NCBI RefSeq assembly: GCF_000497045.1
Contig: NW_015961949.1
Location: forward strand, 372,001-436,000
Direction: 5' to 3'
Length of the DNA stretch: 64,000 nt
From: Kalmanozyma brasiliensis GHG001
Lineage: Eukaryota; Basidiomycota; Ustilaginomycetes; Ustilaginales
Shown here: positions 10,191 to 18,920 of the stretch, in pieces
Layout: every line of letters begins with the position of its first letter
Position numbering within the stretch: the first letter of the stretch is position 1
Notes under the pieces: generated by a model
Databases searched by the model: none
What the model was told of the DNA's origin: nothing
Seen by the model: the letters and a program-made list of their open reading frames with translations, nothing else
Translations under genes and position numbers: made by a program

Positions 10191-11318
10191 ATGAACGGCA
10201 GATATGACGCGGCGCCATCGCGGCCAAAGATCACCGTGCGACAGCTCAACCGCGACCATGCCAACTTCATACTCGAGAATGTCGACCTTTCGTTTGCCAA
10301 CTCGTTGCGGAGGATCATGATCGCCGACATTCCGACGGTGGCGATCGACATGGTGGAGATCCGGAACAACACGACCGTGCTGCCGGATGAGTTTTTGGCG
10401 CATCGACTGGGTCTGGTGCCGTTGCTCAGCATGGACTGTGCCAAGGCGTTGGTGGACCACCGGGTAAGTCTTGGCCTCCACGCCAACAAAGTAGCTTGCG
10501 GTGAAGCACAGCGACTGACTTGGTCTTCTTTCTCTGTATGTCGACATTAGGACTGTGCCTGTGAGGATGGGTGCGATCGGTGTTCGGTGGAACTCACATT
10601 ACGCGCGCGCTGCACGACGCGCGGCAACCTCGAAGTCACCTCTCGCGACTTGATACGCTCAGACACCATCGAGAACGCAACGATCTACGACGACGATGCG
10701 ATGAACGACCCTGCTGCACCCAAACACCCCGACTTTGGTCGTCCCATCGGCCACGACGGCTCCACGCCACCCATCATGCTCGTCAAAATGTCCAAAGGGC
10801 AGGAGCTCGACATCCGGTGCATCGCACGCAAAGGTTTTGCCAAGGAGCACGCCAAATGGTCCCCCTGTTCCGCGGTCGGTTTCGAGTACGATCCGCACAA
10901 CGCCCTCCGCCACACCACCTACTGGTACGAATTTGACGCCAAGCAGGAATGGCCCGAGGGACCCAATGCGGAACTCGAGGAGCCCCCACAGGAAGGCGCC
11001 CCGTTCGACTACAACAAAAAGGCCAACAAGTTCTACTTTGACGTCGAGGCGAGCGGCAGCATGCATCCCGCCGAGATCGTCGAGACCGGATTGGGGTTGT
11101 TGGAGTACAGAGTGGCGCAGATCGTGCAGGAGCTGAGCATGATGGATGAGCAACCGGGCGCGAATGGCGGGATGGAGAATGGGATGATGGATCCGTATGG
11201 GGCGAACGGGGGTGGTGGGATGGATATGAACGGTAACGGGGCAGGGATGGGCGATATGAACGGGTACGGGTCGCAGCCGGCGCCTGCCAATCCGTACGCT
11301 GGTTCAGGCTGGGATTGA
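10191..11318 (+). CDS. RPB3: RNA polymerase II subunit RPB3
   Basis: Two exons, 10191..10463 and 10551..11318, flank an 87-nt intron with a GTAAGT donor and an ATTAG acceptor, and both junctions are in phase 0. The 346-residue product is the alpha-like subunit that pairs with RPB11 and nucleates Pol II assembly. The N-terminus has the family phrase [18 protein letters not shown]. The zinc-binding loop begins at the exon junction, with cysteines at 93, 95, 99 and 102 in the pattern CxCxxxCxxC. The dimerisation part near residue 270 carries [19 protein letters not shown] sequence. A Gly/Met/Asn-rich tail of about 60 residues is an extra relative to the yeast protein. Placing the only intron just before the zinc loop is supported by the uninterrupted match to the family there. 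Confidence 0.96.
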
Positions 11319-11680
11319 ACGCCAGAACGACTCGTTCGGTCAGTGCCCAGTCCTCCAAAGGGTGCCACTCGAGAGAGAACAAACCTCGCTGTACTTCTAC
11401 CACACTGCAGATCAAGCTGCTCCGCTCAACATCGCACCTGTCTGTGAGATCCTTCTGCTGATTTCGACTCAGAAGCAGACACGAACTGAAGAGCCGACTG
11501 GCAGATGTTCGTTTCAGGTCCTCACCCGTACCTTGCGGCTCACGTCCGCATGATACTCAATGGCACCACGACGCATGTGGGAAAGCACCGTCGATCGAGC
11601 CACTCCCATTTGCCGGCTGTAACGTGTAGGCGATTGCGGAACATGCGATTGCGAGATATCTATGAAGTACAAATGAAGCT
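11319..11680. other. Convergent 3' intergenic region between RPB3 and the MFS gene
   Basis: This is 362 bp between two stop codons on opposite strands. I see no gene, repeat or clear hairpin. It should hold the two 3' UTRs. Confidence 0.5.
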
Positions 11681-13144
11681 CTAAGCCTGTGGTCTCGCCT
11701 CTGTGCCCCTTTGCGCCGTCTCTTCCTGCCGCGCCTTGACTCTCCAGCTGGCCTTCTCGGGCGCTCTGACTTTCATCGTCATGATCCAAGTCCCCGCACT
11801 GATCGCCCACATGACCAACCAAACCAGCTGACCACCCAGCACGCCTCTGCTCGTACTAAACGCAAACAGGCTCGTACTGAAACTTGGCCCGATCGTGCGA
11901 CTCAAGCACCCAGCCATCTGACTGACGCTATTCAACGTGGCCAGACTGCTCCTCGTAGGTGCCGAGTTGTTGACCAACAAATTGGACGATACGATGGACA
12001 TGTTGCTGATGCCCTTTAGCACAATTGCGAGGACGAGTGCTGCCATGGGCCACGCCTTGGAGTGGTTGATCGCAAGTTGATGGGCGAGTGGCAGACAGAG
12101 CCAGAGGAAAGGCAGAGCGGCGGTGACGCGAACATACACGCGCGCCGGTCCGCCTAGTCGTCGCTCCAACGTGGGGAACGCAATGAGCTGGATGAAGATC
12201 GTGAACCCCCCGTTGAGCGCTAGGACCGTGCCGATGTCCGCGGAAGTGAACGACAGGCCGCCCTGCTCGATCGCCGTGTAGCAGAAGAGAGGGAGCAAGG
12301 CGGCGTGACATGCGTTCAAAAAGTTCAACCCCAACTGCGTGCCCAGGATCCTTCGAATCGACTTTGCCGCCAGCAAGGACCGAATCGATGGCGGTCGTTC
12401 CTCCTCCACCACCTCCGCTCCCTGCTCTGGCACCTTGTTGGTCTTCTTCGGCAGTGTCTCTTTGAGAAACAGCGTACCGGTGATAATCGCGCACAGGTTG
12501 AACGCGCTCGCCACACCACACGGCAGCCAAAACGGGTGGTTCTCCAACCACTCTCCTTCGCCTCCCCACACTCCGACCAGCCACCCACCCAGACCATTCC
12601 CCACAATGCTCCCCACGGCAAAGCACAGCGGGATCAAGCTGAACGCTCTTGCCTGGTTCGTCTCGTCCGTCACTTCCGCCAGTACGCTCTTCAGGATGGC
12701 AATGTTGCCATTCATCAGACCCGCTATGCTCCTCGCCAGCACCATCTGCGGGAAGGTTCTTGCAAAGCCGAAGGCGTTGACGCTCAAAAAGGACCCGAAG
12801 AGACCGATGAGAAGGACAGGCTTGCGACCGATACGATCGGACAGACGTGCCCAGAAGAAGATCGTGAGGAACTGCACGAAGGCGAATGCGGATTCGACGA
12901 GACCGGCGTAGTAGCCCAGGCGGGAGGATGGGACGGAAGACGGCAGGTTGGCACGAAGCATCGCATTGACAAAGGGAAAGATGACGGTGAACGAGATGGG
13001 TTCGGTCATGCGCATGAGACAGAGCACGAAGAGCTGCTTGCGCGGAAGAGGCGTCGCTTTCGTGCGTGGTGGTGGTGCATCTTCGGTATCGGCTTGGCGG
13101 GGCTGCCCGGACAGAAGCGGTGTGGTTTCTTGAGGCCGCGACAT
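11681..13144 (-). CDS. Major facilitator superfamily transporter (ZIFL/YCR023C-like)
   Basis: A single exon encodes 487 residues. A short hydrophilic N-terminus with a dileucine-like TTPLLSGQ is followed by about twelve hydrophobic segments. The cytosolic loop after the second helix contains the canonical MFS motif A as FWARLSDRIGRKPVLL. The opening of helix 1 (MRMTEPISFTVIFPFVNAM) and the following motif resemble the fungal and plant zinc-induced-facilitator-like proton antiporters, a group that sits in vacuolar or plasma membranes. The substrate cannot be told. It is divergent from the DUF4385 gene with 394 bp between start codons. No truncation is visible. Confidence 0.88.
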   Translation of the reverse strand: MSRPQETTPLLSGQPRQADTEDAPPPRTKATPLPRKQLFVLCLMRMTEPISFTVIFPFVNAMLRANLPSSVPSSRLGYYAGLVESAFAFVQFLTIFFWARLSDRIGRKPVLLIGLFGSFLSVNAFGFARTFPQMVLARSIAGLMNGNIAILKSVLAEVTDETNQARAFSLIPLCFAVGSIVGNGLGGWLVGVWGGEGEWLENHPFWLPCGVASAFNLCAIITGTLFLKETLPKKTNKVPEQGAEVVEEERPPSIRSLLAAKSIRRILGTQLGLNFLNACHAALLPLFCYTAIEQGGLSFTSADIGTVLALNGGFTIFIQLIAFPTLERRLGGPARVYVRVTAALPFLWLCLPLAHQLAINHSKAWPMAALVLAIVLKGISNMSIVSSNLLVNNSAPTRSSLATLNSVSQMAGCLSRTIGPSFSTSLFAFSTSRGVLGGQLVWLVMWAISAGTWIMTMKVRAPEKASWRVKARQEETAQRGTEARPQA

Positions 13145-13538
13145 TTTTGGTGGATGATGGTGGGTGCGAAGAGAGCCGAAAGAAAACGTCTACTGCCAGG
13201 CTTGACTGTATCTTTGACGCATCTAGAACCGTGTTGGGTCGAGGCAACGGCCGACTCGATGATGATGATGAAGTCGAGAAGGCAAGGTTCAACCTTTCAA
13301 AATTTTCCGGCAGATCGGCCTGTCAAAATCCGCGGCATGGCACGGCACAACCGCGTGGATCTTGGATAGCCGAGCCAAGCGCCTGCCGTACGAACCCTGC
13401 AGCACGAGCTTACTCACCACCACCAAACCTCCACACCAACACCTCGTTGCCATCCTCACACGAGAACCAATTCGTTGCCCGTTCAACATACTCTCACTCG
13501 GCCTACTTCAACGTGCGGTCTCGCTAACAGCACTCAGG
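13145..13538. other. Divergent promoter region, MFS gene and DUF4385 gene
   Basis: This is a 394-bp region with no gene of its own. The plus-strand frame of the DUF4385 gene is open back to 13362, but only from a TTG codon. A short GATGATGATGATGAA run occurs near 13256-13272. Nothing else stands out. Confidence 0.5.
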
Positions 13539-14309
13539 ATGGTAAGCACTCGCTCGTCCGCCGCTTCGTCGTCGGGAGCTCAGTCCTCGTCATCCACACC
13601 GAAGCGGGTCAAGCCAAACCCGAAGCCCAAGATGGAATCCTCCTCTTCTTCATTAGCGCCAACGACCCAGCGGTCGCTCAAACCGGCCCTGAAGCCGTCA
13701 AAGCCCAAGTCGAGCTCAACCTCATCCTCCAAATTCCCATACGACCTCCCCTACGCCCATCTCGACCTCCGCACCCACCCTCACCTGTACCGCACCGGCG
13801 TCGGCGAACAAGGCGTCCTCATGGTGCAACCGTACAAATCCGAGCTAGTCCCGCATTGGCGCTTCAAAACCCCCTCCATCGCCACCTCCTCCTCCTCCAA
13901 ACTCCATTCGATCTTTCAGACCTACCTCGACGAGGGCGACTTTGTAGGTGCGGACATGGCACGCAAGTTCATTCAGATGGGTTACACCCGAGCGCGGCGC
14001 TATGCGAATCACAAGGGCGGCAAGAAGTACGTCTATGACGACGAGAGTGGGCCGAAGGGCAAAGGGAGTAAGAGGACCGAGATCAAGCGGTTGGAGCGGC
14101 AAGATCAGGATCCGGACAAGGTCGAGGCAGCGAGGATCTTCAAGCAGGTGCTGGACGAGAAGGTGTGGACGAATTCAGAGTATGTGAGATTGAGAGAGGA
14201 GCATCAGGAATGGGTGAAGGGGCAGCCGGTGCTAACGGAGGACTGCGAGGAGGTGAAGAGGGCGTTACTGAAGGATGCGGAGAAGGAGAGGGTGGTGAGG
14301 AAGTGGTGA
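13539..14309 (+). CDS. DUF4385 family protein
   Basis: A single exon encodes 256 residues from the ATG at 13539. The first 70 residues are Ser/Lys/Pro-rich and disordered. They are followed by a compact domain that I recognise as DUF4385 from its hallmarks LVPHWRFKTP, DFVGADMARKFIQMGYTRARRY and ANHKGGKKY. The rest is a charged helix ending EKERVVRKW. The family has no assigned biochemical role that I know of. It occurs in bacteria and their phages and is scattered in fungi. Conserved Arg, Lys and His residues would fit nucleic-acid contact, but that is only an inference. Note that ATG is immediately followed by GTAAGC, a perfect donor-like sequence. Reading through it stays open, so I do not place an intron there. 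Confidence 0.8.
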   Translation: MVSTRSSAASSSGAQSSSSTPKRVKPNPKPKMESSSSSLAPTTQRSLKPALKPSKPKSSSTSSSKFPYDLPYAHLDLRTHPHLYRTGVGEQGVLMVQPYKSELVPHWRFKTPSIATSSSSKLHSIFQTYLDEGDFVGADMARKFIQMGYTRARRYANHKGGKKYVYDDESGPKGKGSKRTEIKRLERQDQDPDKVEAARIFKQVLDEKVWTNSEYVRLREEHQEWVKGQPVLTEDCEEVKRALLKDAEKERVVRKW

Positions 14310-14548
14310 GAGCGAATCGAGCAGAAATGTAACATTTGTAGAAAACCCAGTCGCGTTAATGAGGCACGCGAGGCGGTCTGTCAGACTCTGCCAGGTTTGA
14401 GTGAGAGAAGCACAGATCATCTCGACCCCTCCTCGTCTCTCGAATCTGAACCATCGATTTGTGCCTGATACATCTTCTTCGTCCCATCGACGACTTCAAA
14501 GGCAGATCGAAGCCAACGGGCTCGAAAGTGTAAAGCACGAGACTCAAG

Positions 14549-15187
14549 ATGACGGACACGAATCCAGCAGCAACGGACGGCGAAATCAAGGCCTCGACTT
14601 CCTCCGCTTCCACAAGCCCGACATCAACATCAAAGCAGGAGCCAAAATCTCACCCCAGCTCGACAAAAGCAGTCGAGGCCGAAGATGACGACCAAAACGA
14701 CGACGATGAAGATGCCGCGGGAGACGAGGATGACGAAGAAGATGACGACGAGGAATACGGCTCGTCAGAAGAAGACGATGGCGGCAATGTTGGCCTTTCG
14801 TACTTGCTAGAAGACGTACGTTCCTCTGTCTGGCCCTTGTCTCCTGGTACCTCGATACTTATACTGACTAGGTCCTTTATTGACCTATGTTGGATGACAG
14901 CACGACGAAGACGAATCCGAAGACGAAGACTTCCAAGAGTCGCAAGACGAGGACGACGAAGATGACGATCCTGGTAAGCAGCATCTCTACAACACCCCGC
15001 GCAAGAAGTCAAGCTACACCTCGCCTCATCGTTCCGAGTTACTCACATCTGCAAACCAATTTGAACTTGTCGAATCGGCTGCGCAGAAATCCAAGAATCC
15101 GACGAGGATGACAGCACGCCCGCCTCGTCCAGCACAAAACGCAAGCGCCCCACTGCCGACACCGCCGCCAGCAAGCGGAGCAAGTGA
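14549..15187 (+). CDS. Small acidic protein with a C-terminal basic tail (possible histone-chaperone type)
   Basis: Three exons, 14549..14815, 14901..14973 and 15087..15187, give 441 coding bases and 146 residues. Introns of 85 nt (GTACGT...GACAG) and 113 nt (GTAAGC...CGCAG) keep the frame. The middle of the protein is almost entirely Asp and Glu around one hydrophobic island, VGLSYLLED. The last 25 residues are Ser/Thr-rich and basic, with KRKRP and KRSK, which look like a bipartite nuclear signal. Acidic tracts beside a nuclear signal are common in histone chaperones and nucleolar proteins, but I cannot assign a family. The stop lies 112 bases from the stop of the convergent GMC gene. Confidence 0.7.
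14690..14760 (+). repeat. GAY/GAR acidic tract in the small acidic protein gene
   Basis: A run of GAC, GAT, GAG and GAA codons encodes about 20 acidic residues, broken by Ala/Gly and Tyr-Gly. It is a compositional repeat inside exon 1, with mixed codons that argue against simple slippage. Confidence 0.65.
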
Positions 15188-15299
15188 TCATCACACTGCC
15201 CTTCATCTTCTTCTCAGCTCAATGTCACCCATTTGCGCACACGTTCTGCAGTTCAACATGAATTGTCCTTCGGGTATATCTACACATCGCACGATCATA

Positions 15300-17189
15300 T
15301 CAACTACTCATGATCGTATCGGCCGCCTTCTCCGCAACACCGTACAACGTGGCGCTCAAATGCGCCGACACCTGCACCGGCAGGACACTCGCATCGACCA
15401 CCCGCACGTTCTGCGTGCCGTACACCCTAAAGTTACCATCCACCACACCACCATTGGCCCTGCTGCCCATGGCCGCCGTGCCCAGCTGGTGGCTCACCGC
15501 CGAGAAGCCGCCCGTGTTGGGCGTGATCCCCAAAATCCAGTCCCTCCACCTGCTGTACCTCCCTGCATTGCTCCCGTCGGGGATCATATCGAACCCGGGC
15601 GTCGTCTCTCCATTCCACGTGAGCTGCTTGAGGTTGTTGTCCTGCAGAACGCGACGGCCGGCACGGAGGGAGGCCACCTGAACATCCATATCGATGGGCA
15701 ACCCAAAGTAGTTCGGATCGACCCGTGCGCTGTCATACGGATTGAGGCTGGTCGCTCTCACGCTTCCCCTTGAAAACGGCAAAAGCGGCCAGATGTCAAT
15801 CCCGTACGAACCACTCGGATAGCCCGTATCGAAGAAGAACTCAACCACGGGGGCTGCCTGATCGAAGATCAGCGATACGGCCGACTTCCACTGTGCCATG
15901 ACCCCTGCTTTGCTCGCCACGTGCCCTTGCGCCACCAGCTGGTTCGCCCACCCGTCCAGATTGGCGTTGACATACCCCCGCATGTCGGTGGCGTTCTTGA
16001 AGATCTGGTTGACGCTCGGCATGCCGATGGTAGCACTGGGACCTCGACCGTCATACACCACATTGGCACGCGAACCGATGGTCGTCATGGTCTGATCTTG
16101 CAGATTCCTGCCCACACCTGCGAGATCCACCTTGACGTCGACACCCAACGGGTGGAGGTCGCTGCTTGCGCCGACGCCGGAGCGCTGCAGCAGCGTAGGC
16201 GTGTTGAGCGCACCAGCGGCGAGGATCACCTCCTTGTTGGCATTCACCTGGATGTGATCCCCATCGTGACTTTGCTGCACGACAACACCGGAGCTGCGCC
16301 ACGAGTTGTTGTTCGATCCGGCCCAGACGAGGTTCTTCGCCATGGTGCCCGTGAGGATCGTCAGATTCGGCCTTCCCTGCACGGGGGTGTAGTACGCCGT
16401 AGCAGCGGAAACGCGGTTGTTGTTCTGGTCGATCGAGTTGGGTGTAAACGCAACCGAGTTGGCTTGTCCCGCACACTGGTCGTTGACCTGTTGGACGCCA
16501 AGGGTTGCGCCGATGGCCTTGATGAACGCGGGCTGCTGGGGACCCGTAAACATCCTCCTCCACTCCTGGGTCGCACCCCCACGTTTTCGGTTGTTGCTTC
16601 GAATCTGCGAAAAGCCGATCTTGAGTGGACCGTTGGTGCCGTGAACACTTGGGTCGTATCGAGCGCCGTTATTCGTCTGAGCCTGATTGGGGGCGAAAAA
16701 GGCCTCGCTCTTCTTCATATATCCGAGCAGACCATCCCAGGACCAACCGCTGGTGGTGCTTCCAACCATCAAGGGTCCCAACGCATCGTATTGCGCCTTG
16801 GACGCGCGGTTCCAGGCAGCACCGTTGATGCTCGTGCTCCCACCGAGCGTGCGACCCCCCAAGGGCGCTTTCGTGCGACCTCCGACCTGCGGCACCGTCT
16901 CAAAGTGATACGTCAGATCCGTGCCGAACGCCGCACCGTAGTTGTCGACGTTGTACACGTCCGGGTTGGTTCGGTCATCGTTGCCCGCTTCGATGACGAG
17001 CACCTTCACCGCGCTGTTGGCAGAAAGACGATTGGCGACGACAAGACCGGTGAGACCACCCCCGACGATGATGTAGTCGTAGCTGGTGTTGCGCAGGGTG
17101 CTGGCGTCAGTGACGATGCCGGCGGAGACGGAGGTGAGGGAGAGGACGAGCAGGGACGCAAGCGCCGAGAAGGACGTGGTGAGCTTCAT
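15300..17189 (-). CDS. Secreted GMC oxidoreductase (aryl-alcohol / glucose oxidase-like)
   Basis: A single exon encodes 629 residues. Residues 1-23 form a signal peptide with a hydrophobic core and a likely cut after VSA. The ADP-binding motif follows at residues 38-55 (YDYIIVGGGLTGLVVANR), ending with the FAD-binding acid in LVIEAG. The GMC signature region with LGGRTLGGSTSINGAAW lies near residue 110. The catalytic pair at the C-terminal end is H567 in SHQLGTAAMG and H610 in SAHLSATLYG, 43 residues apart as expected. The enzyme should oxidise an alcohol or sugar outside the cell and make hydrogen peroxide. The exact substrate is unknown. A TATATAA sequence lies about 90 bases upstream of the start. 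Confidence 0.93.
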   Translation of the reverse strand: MKLTTSFSALASLLVLSLTSVSAGIVTDASTLRNTSYDYIIVGGGLTGLVVANRLSANSAVKVLVIEAGNDDRTNPDVYNVDNYGAAFGTDLTYHFETVPQVGGRTKAPLGGRTLGGSTSINGAAWNRASKAQYDALGPLMVGSTTSGWSWDGLLGYMKKSEAFFAPNQAQTNNGARYDPSVHGTNGPLKIGFSQIRSNNRKRGGATQEWRRMFTGPQQPAFIKAIGATLGVQQVNDQCAGQANSVAFTPNSIDQNNNRVSAATAYYTPVQGRPNLTILTGTMAKNLVWAGSNNNSWRSSGVVVQQSHDGDHIQVNANKEVILAAGALNTPTLLQRSGVGASSDLHPLGVDVKVDLAGVGRNLQDQTMTTIGSRANVVYDGRGPSATIGMPSVNQIFKNATDMRGYVNANLDGWANQLVAQGHVASKAGVMAQWKSAVSLIFDQAAPVVEFFFDTGYPSGSYGIDIWPLLPFSRGSVRATSLNPYDSARVDPNYFGLPIDMDVQVASLRAGRRVLQDNNLKQLTWNGETTPGFDMIPDGSNAGRYSRWRDWILGITPNTGGFSAVSHQLGTAAMGSRANGGVVDGNFRVYGTQNVRVVDASVLPVQVSAHLSATLYGVAEKAADTIMSS

Positions 17190-17279
17190 CTTGAAGCTTC
17201 ACCGTTGGATGTCTTGAAGGTCAGGGCTGGATGAGTTGGATGGATCGATGCGGATACTCCAGGTCGATCATGCCGGAAG

Positions 17280-17286
17280 TTATATA
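17280..17286 (-). promoter_or_regulatory. TATA box candidate of the GMC oxidoreductase gene
   Basis: TATATAA is read on the minus strand about 90 bases before the ATG at 17189. The position and sequence fit a core promoter element of a regulated, secreted enzyme. Confidence 0.5.
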
Positions 17287-17631
17287 CCTCGACCCTACGG
17301 CTGCAAAGATCCACAGGGTCTGAACGGCACACACGGGAGACACATCCAAACTCCGCCCCTCATGTACAGAAGGAACCAGGAGGAACCTCACATCCAGTCA
17401 GCGGACGTAGGTCGCCCCTCTCTCGGGAGCATTGTTCCCCTTCCACCCATTTGCGGCCCGTTGAATCGTCCACACACCAGGCTGTTGTAAGACGCCCTCA
17501 TTGAACATAGTGGGGGAGGCGGGTGCGTATCTGTGCCTCGCACGCACAATGATGAAGTCGTCGGAAAATCGCTAACATTTAGCTTTGTTTGCTTTTGTTT
17601 GCGAACCGCATAAAAGCGTGTCTCGCTTAAG

Positions 17632-17683
17632 CCAAAGGAATTCGCTTGCCCACGAGTGCGACCAGGTCTTCGGAATTCCTTGG
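17632..17683. repeat. Imperfect inverted repeat with GGAATTC arms
   Basis: The left arm CCAAAGGAATTC (17632-17643) and the right arm GAATTCCTTGG (17673-17683) are inverted copies differing by one base, with a 29-base spacer. The similarity fades outward into related A/C-rich and T/G-rich flanks. It may be a regulatory palindrome or a fragment of a small inverted-repeat element. Confidence 0.35.
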
Positions 17684-17825
17684 TTTTGGTTTGCTTGTTC
17701 GTACCGCTCTTTCTTAGCCGTTCTTCTGGCCGTGGGTATAAGCGATATGTCTCGAGCGAAGCACGCTTTGGCCAAGGTAGAAGGGGCGTTGCGGACTTCC
17801 GCGAACCCACGGGCTGCTAAAGGGG

Positions 17826-17839
17826 TTGACCGTTGACCG
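17826..17839. repeat. Tandem TTGACCG heptamer
   Basis: Two perfect copies of TTGACCG stand head to tail, followed by GTTTCGAG. A direct repeat of this kind could be a dimeric regulator site. It lies far (about 640 bases) from the GMC start and 660 bases from the tRNA. Confidence 0.3.
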
Positions 17840-18099
17840 GTTTCGAGTGGCCGCATGAATGGAAGTGGGCTTCCCGTGGGTCAGGCGGGTCAGGTGTCCC
17901 TCCCCTCGTGCCACGCTTTTCAAATTTGGCCGTCCGGCACCCCTCTGCCGTGGGTGAGGCGGGCAACCCCTGACTCGCCATCCCGATAGCGAAGGATATC
18001 ATGTGTCGTCCGTCGAGCGTCACGAGCGGTCGGTCCACATCGACGAGAAGCCACGAGGGGGCCAAGAGTCTTCAGGAGGGTTAAGCTTTCGGAAAAGCT

Positions 18100-18115
18100 C
18101 CTCGCCTAAGCGAGG
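18100..18115. other. Short GC-rich hairpin
   Basis: CCTCGC (18100-18105) pairs with GCGAGG (18110-18115) around a CTAA loop. It directly follows a weaker AGCTTTC/GAAAAGCT stem at 18084-18099. No transcript is known to include it. Confidence 0.3.
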
Positions 18116-18493
18116 GGCGAACAAATTTTCGCACTGCCGAAGTACGACAAACATCATCGTACGTCGCTCGACCGCATCCCGGATTCGGGTAGCACGAGGC
18201 GCTCGACACTGGTCAGCGACGACCGACACCAACGAGAACGACCAAAGCCGACAATGAAACACGTTGCGCCGAATGCCGAAATGGGTTGCAACTGCGTTCG
18301 AACTGGATGCGGCGCCGAAGCGGTTGCGGTCCAGATCCGTTGTCGTGCTGCTTCAGAGAACGGCGAAATGACCGACATGCTGGGGAGGCATGCCCATCGC
18401 AAAGCTCAGAGGCGGATCACAAAAGAGAGCGGGCCTCTGGCAGAGAGACAGACCAGCGGCATGGGACAAGCCACAAAGAAGGTTTGGAGGACC

Positions 18494-18500
18494 AAAAAAA
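18494..18500 (-). terminator. RNA polymerase III terminator of tRNA-Glu
   Basis: On the minus strand a run of seven T residues begins one base after the discriminator base of the tRNA. This is the standard Pol III stop signal and supports the orientation of the tRNA gene. Confidence 0.85.
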
Positions 18501-18501
18501 G

Positions 18502-18592
18502 TTCCCGGCCAGGGAATCGAACCCTGATCTGAGCAGTTATCATATGCAAGTCGCATGAGAGTGCCCTATACTGACCATTGTACTAACTGGGA
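18502..18592 (-). tRNA. tRNA-Glu (anticodon CTC) with a 19-nt intron
   Basis: The gene is 91 nt including the intron. Read on the minus strand, the acceptor stem starts TCCCAGT and the D arm is GTAC/GTAT. The anticodon stem is GGGCA/TGCTC, with the loop CTCTCA...C giving anticodon CTC at 34-36. Nineteen bases (18546-18564 approximately) sit after position 37, the usual place for nuclear tRNA introns. The T arm CAGGG-TTCGATT-CCCTG contains the internal B box. The variable loop is four bases, and the 3' side is GCCGGGA plus discriminator A. Six of seven acceptor pairs form, counting one G-U. Position 5 opposite 68 is A against C. The mature length of 72 and the following T run support a working Pol III unit. 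Confidence 0.9.
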
Positions 18593-18920
18593 CCTTGTTA
18601 TACACCATCCAATGCGGAAAATATATGAGTCGCCAAGCGGAGTTCTAAGTGGTGAAAACACAGATTCGGGTTTTTTTTCTTTTTTTGGCCCAAAAAAAGC
18701 GGCTCCGAGGCGATTTTTTCGGTAAAAGAAAATCCGGCCCTTTTTTCAACCACGAGTTTAACAAATACCGAAATTTTTAGGAGGTCTCTTCCCAAGGCCT
18801 GTTACTGTGTAGCCTCACTGCTCCGCAGCGCAAAGGGGCGCCTAACGTGCACACGTCATGAAGACCTGTATCGACTTGTTTCGATTGCATCTGTACTAGC
18901 ATCCCCTTGTTTCCCTTCCG
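18593..18920. other. AT-tract region upstream of tRNA-Glu and 3' of NAD+ synthetase
   Basis: These 328 bases hold no gene. They contain unusually long T and A runs (for example 18671-18686 and 18692-18698) in an otherwise GC-rich neighbourhood. One of these forms the 19-base palindrome at 18680..18698. The region precedes the tRNA on its strand and also holds the 3' end of the NAD+ synthetase transcript. Confidence 0.5.
18680..18698. repeat. 19-base A/T palindrome with a GG-C-CC centre
   Basis: Seven T residues, GG, a single C, CC and seven A residues form perfect 9-base arms around one base. It lies 88 bases upstream of tRNA-Glu. It may act as a terminator-like or nucleosome-excluding element, which is an inference. 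Confidence 0.4.

Larger units (their letters stand above)
17190..18501. other. Long noncoding stretch between the GMC gene and tRNA-Glu
   Basis: This is 1.3 kb without a supported gene. The part nearest 17190 is the GMC oxidoreductase promoter. Further along there are T/G-rich patches, an imperfect inverted repeat around GGAATTC (17632-17683), a tandem TTGACCG pair (17826-17839) and two adjacent small hairpins (18084-18115). Open frames here are short and lack conserved features. The area may contain decayed repeat material, but I cannot show its origin. Confidence 0.5.

Noticed and set aside
12305..13369. 354-codon plus-strand frame over the MFS gene
   Set aside because: It starts without family features, is rich in Arg/Gln/His and overlaps a clear twelve-helix transporter on the other strand.
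13539..13545. Intron donor directly after the DUF4385 start codon (ATG then GTAAGC)
   Set aside because: The frame reads through without a stop, and no acceptor is needed to reach the conserved domain.
15921..17234. 437-codon frame antisense to the GMC oxidoreductase
   Set aside because: The sense gene has a signal peptide, the FAD motif and both catalytic histidines; the antisense frame has none of these.
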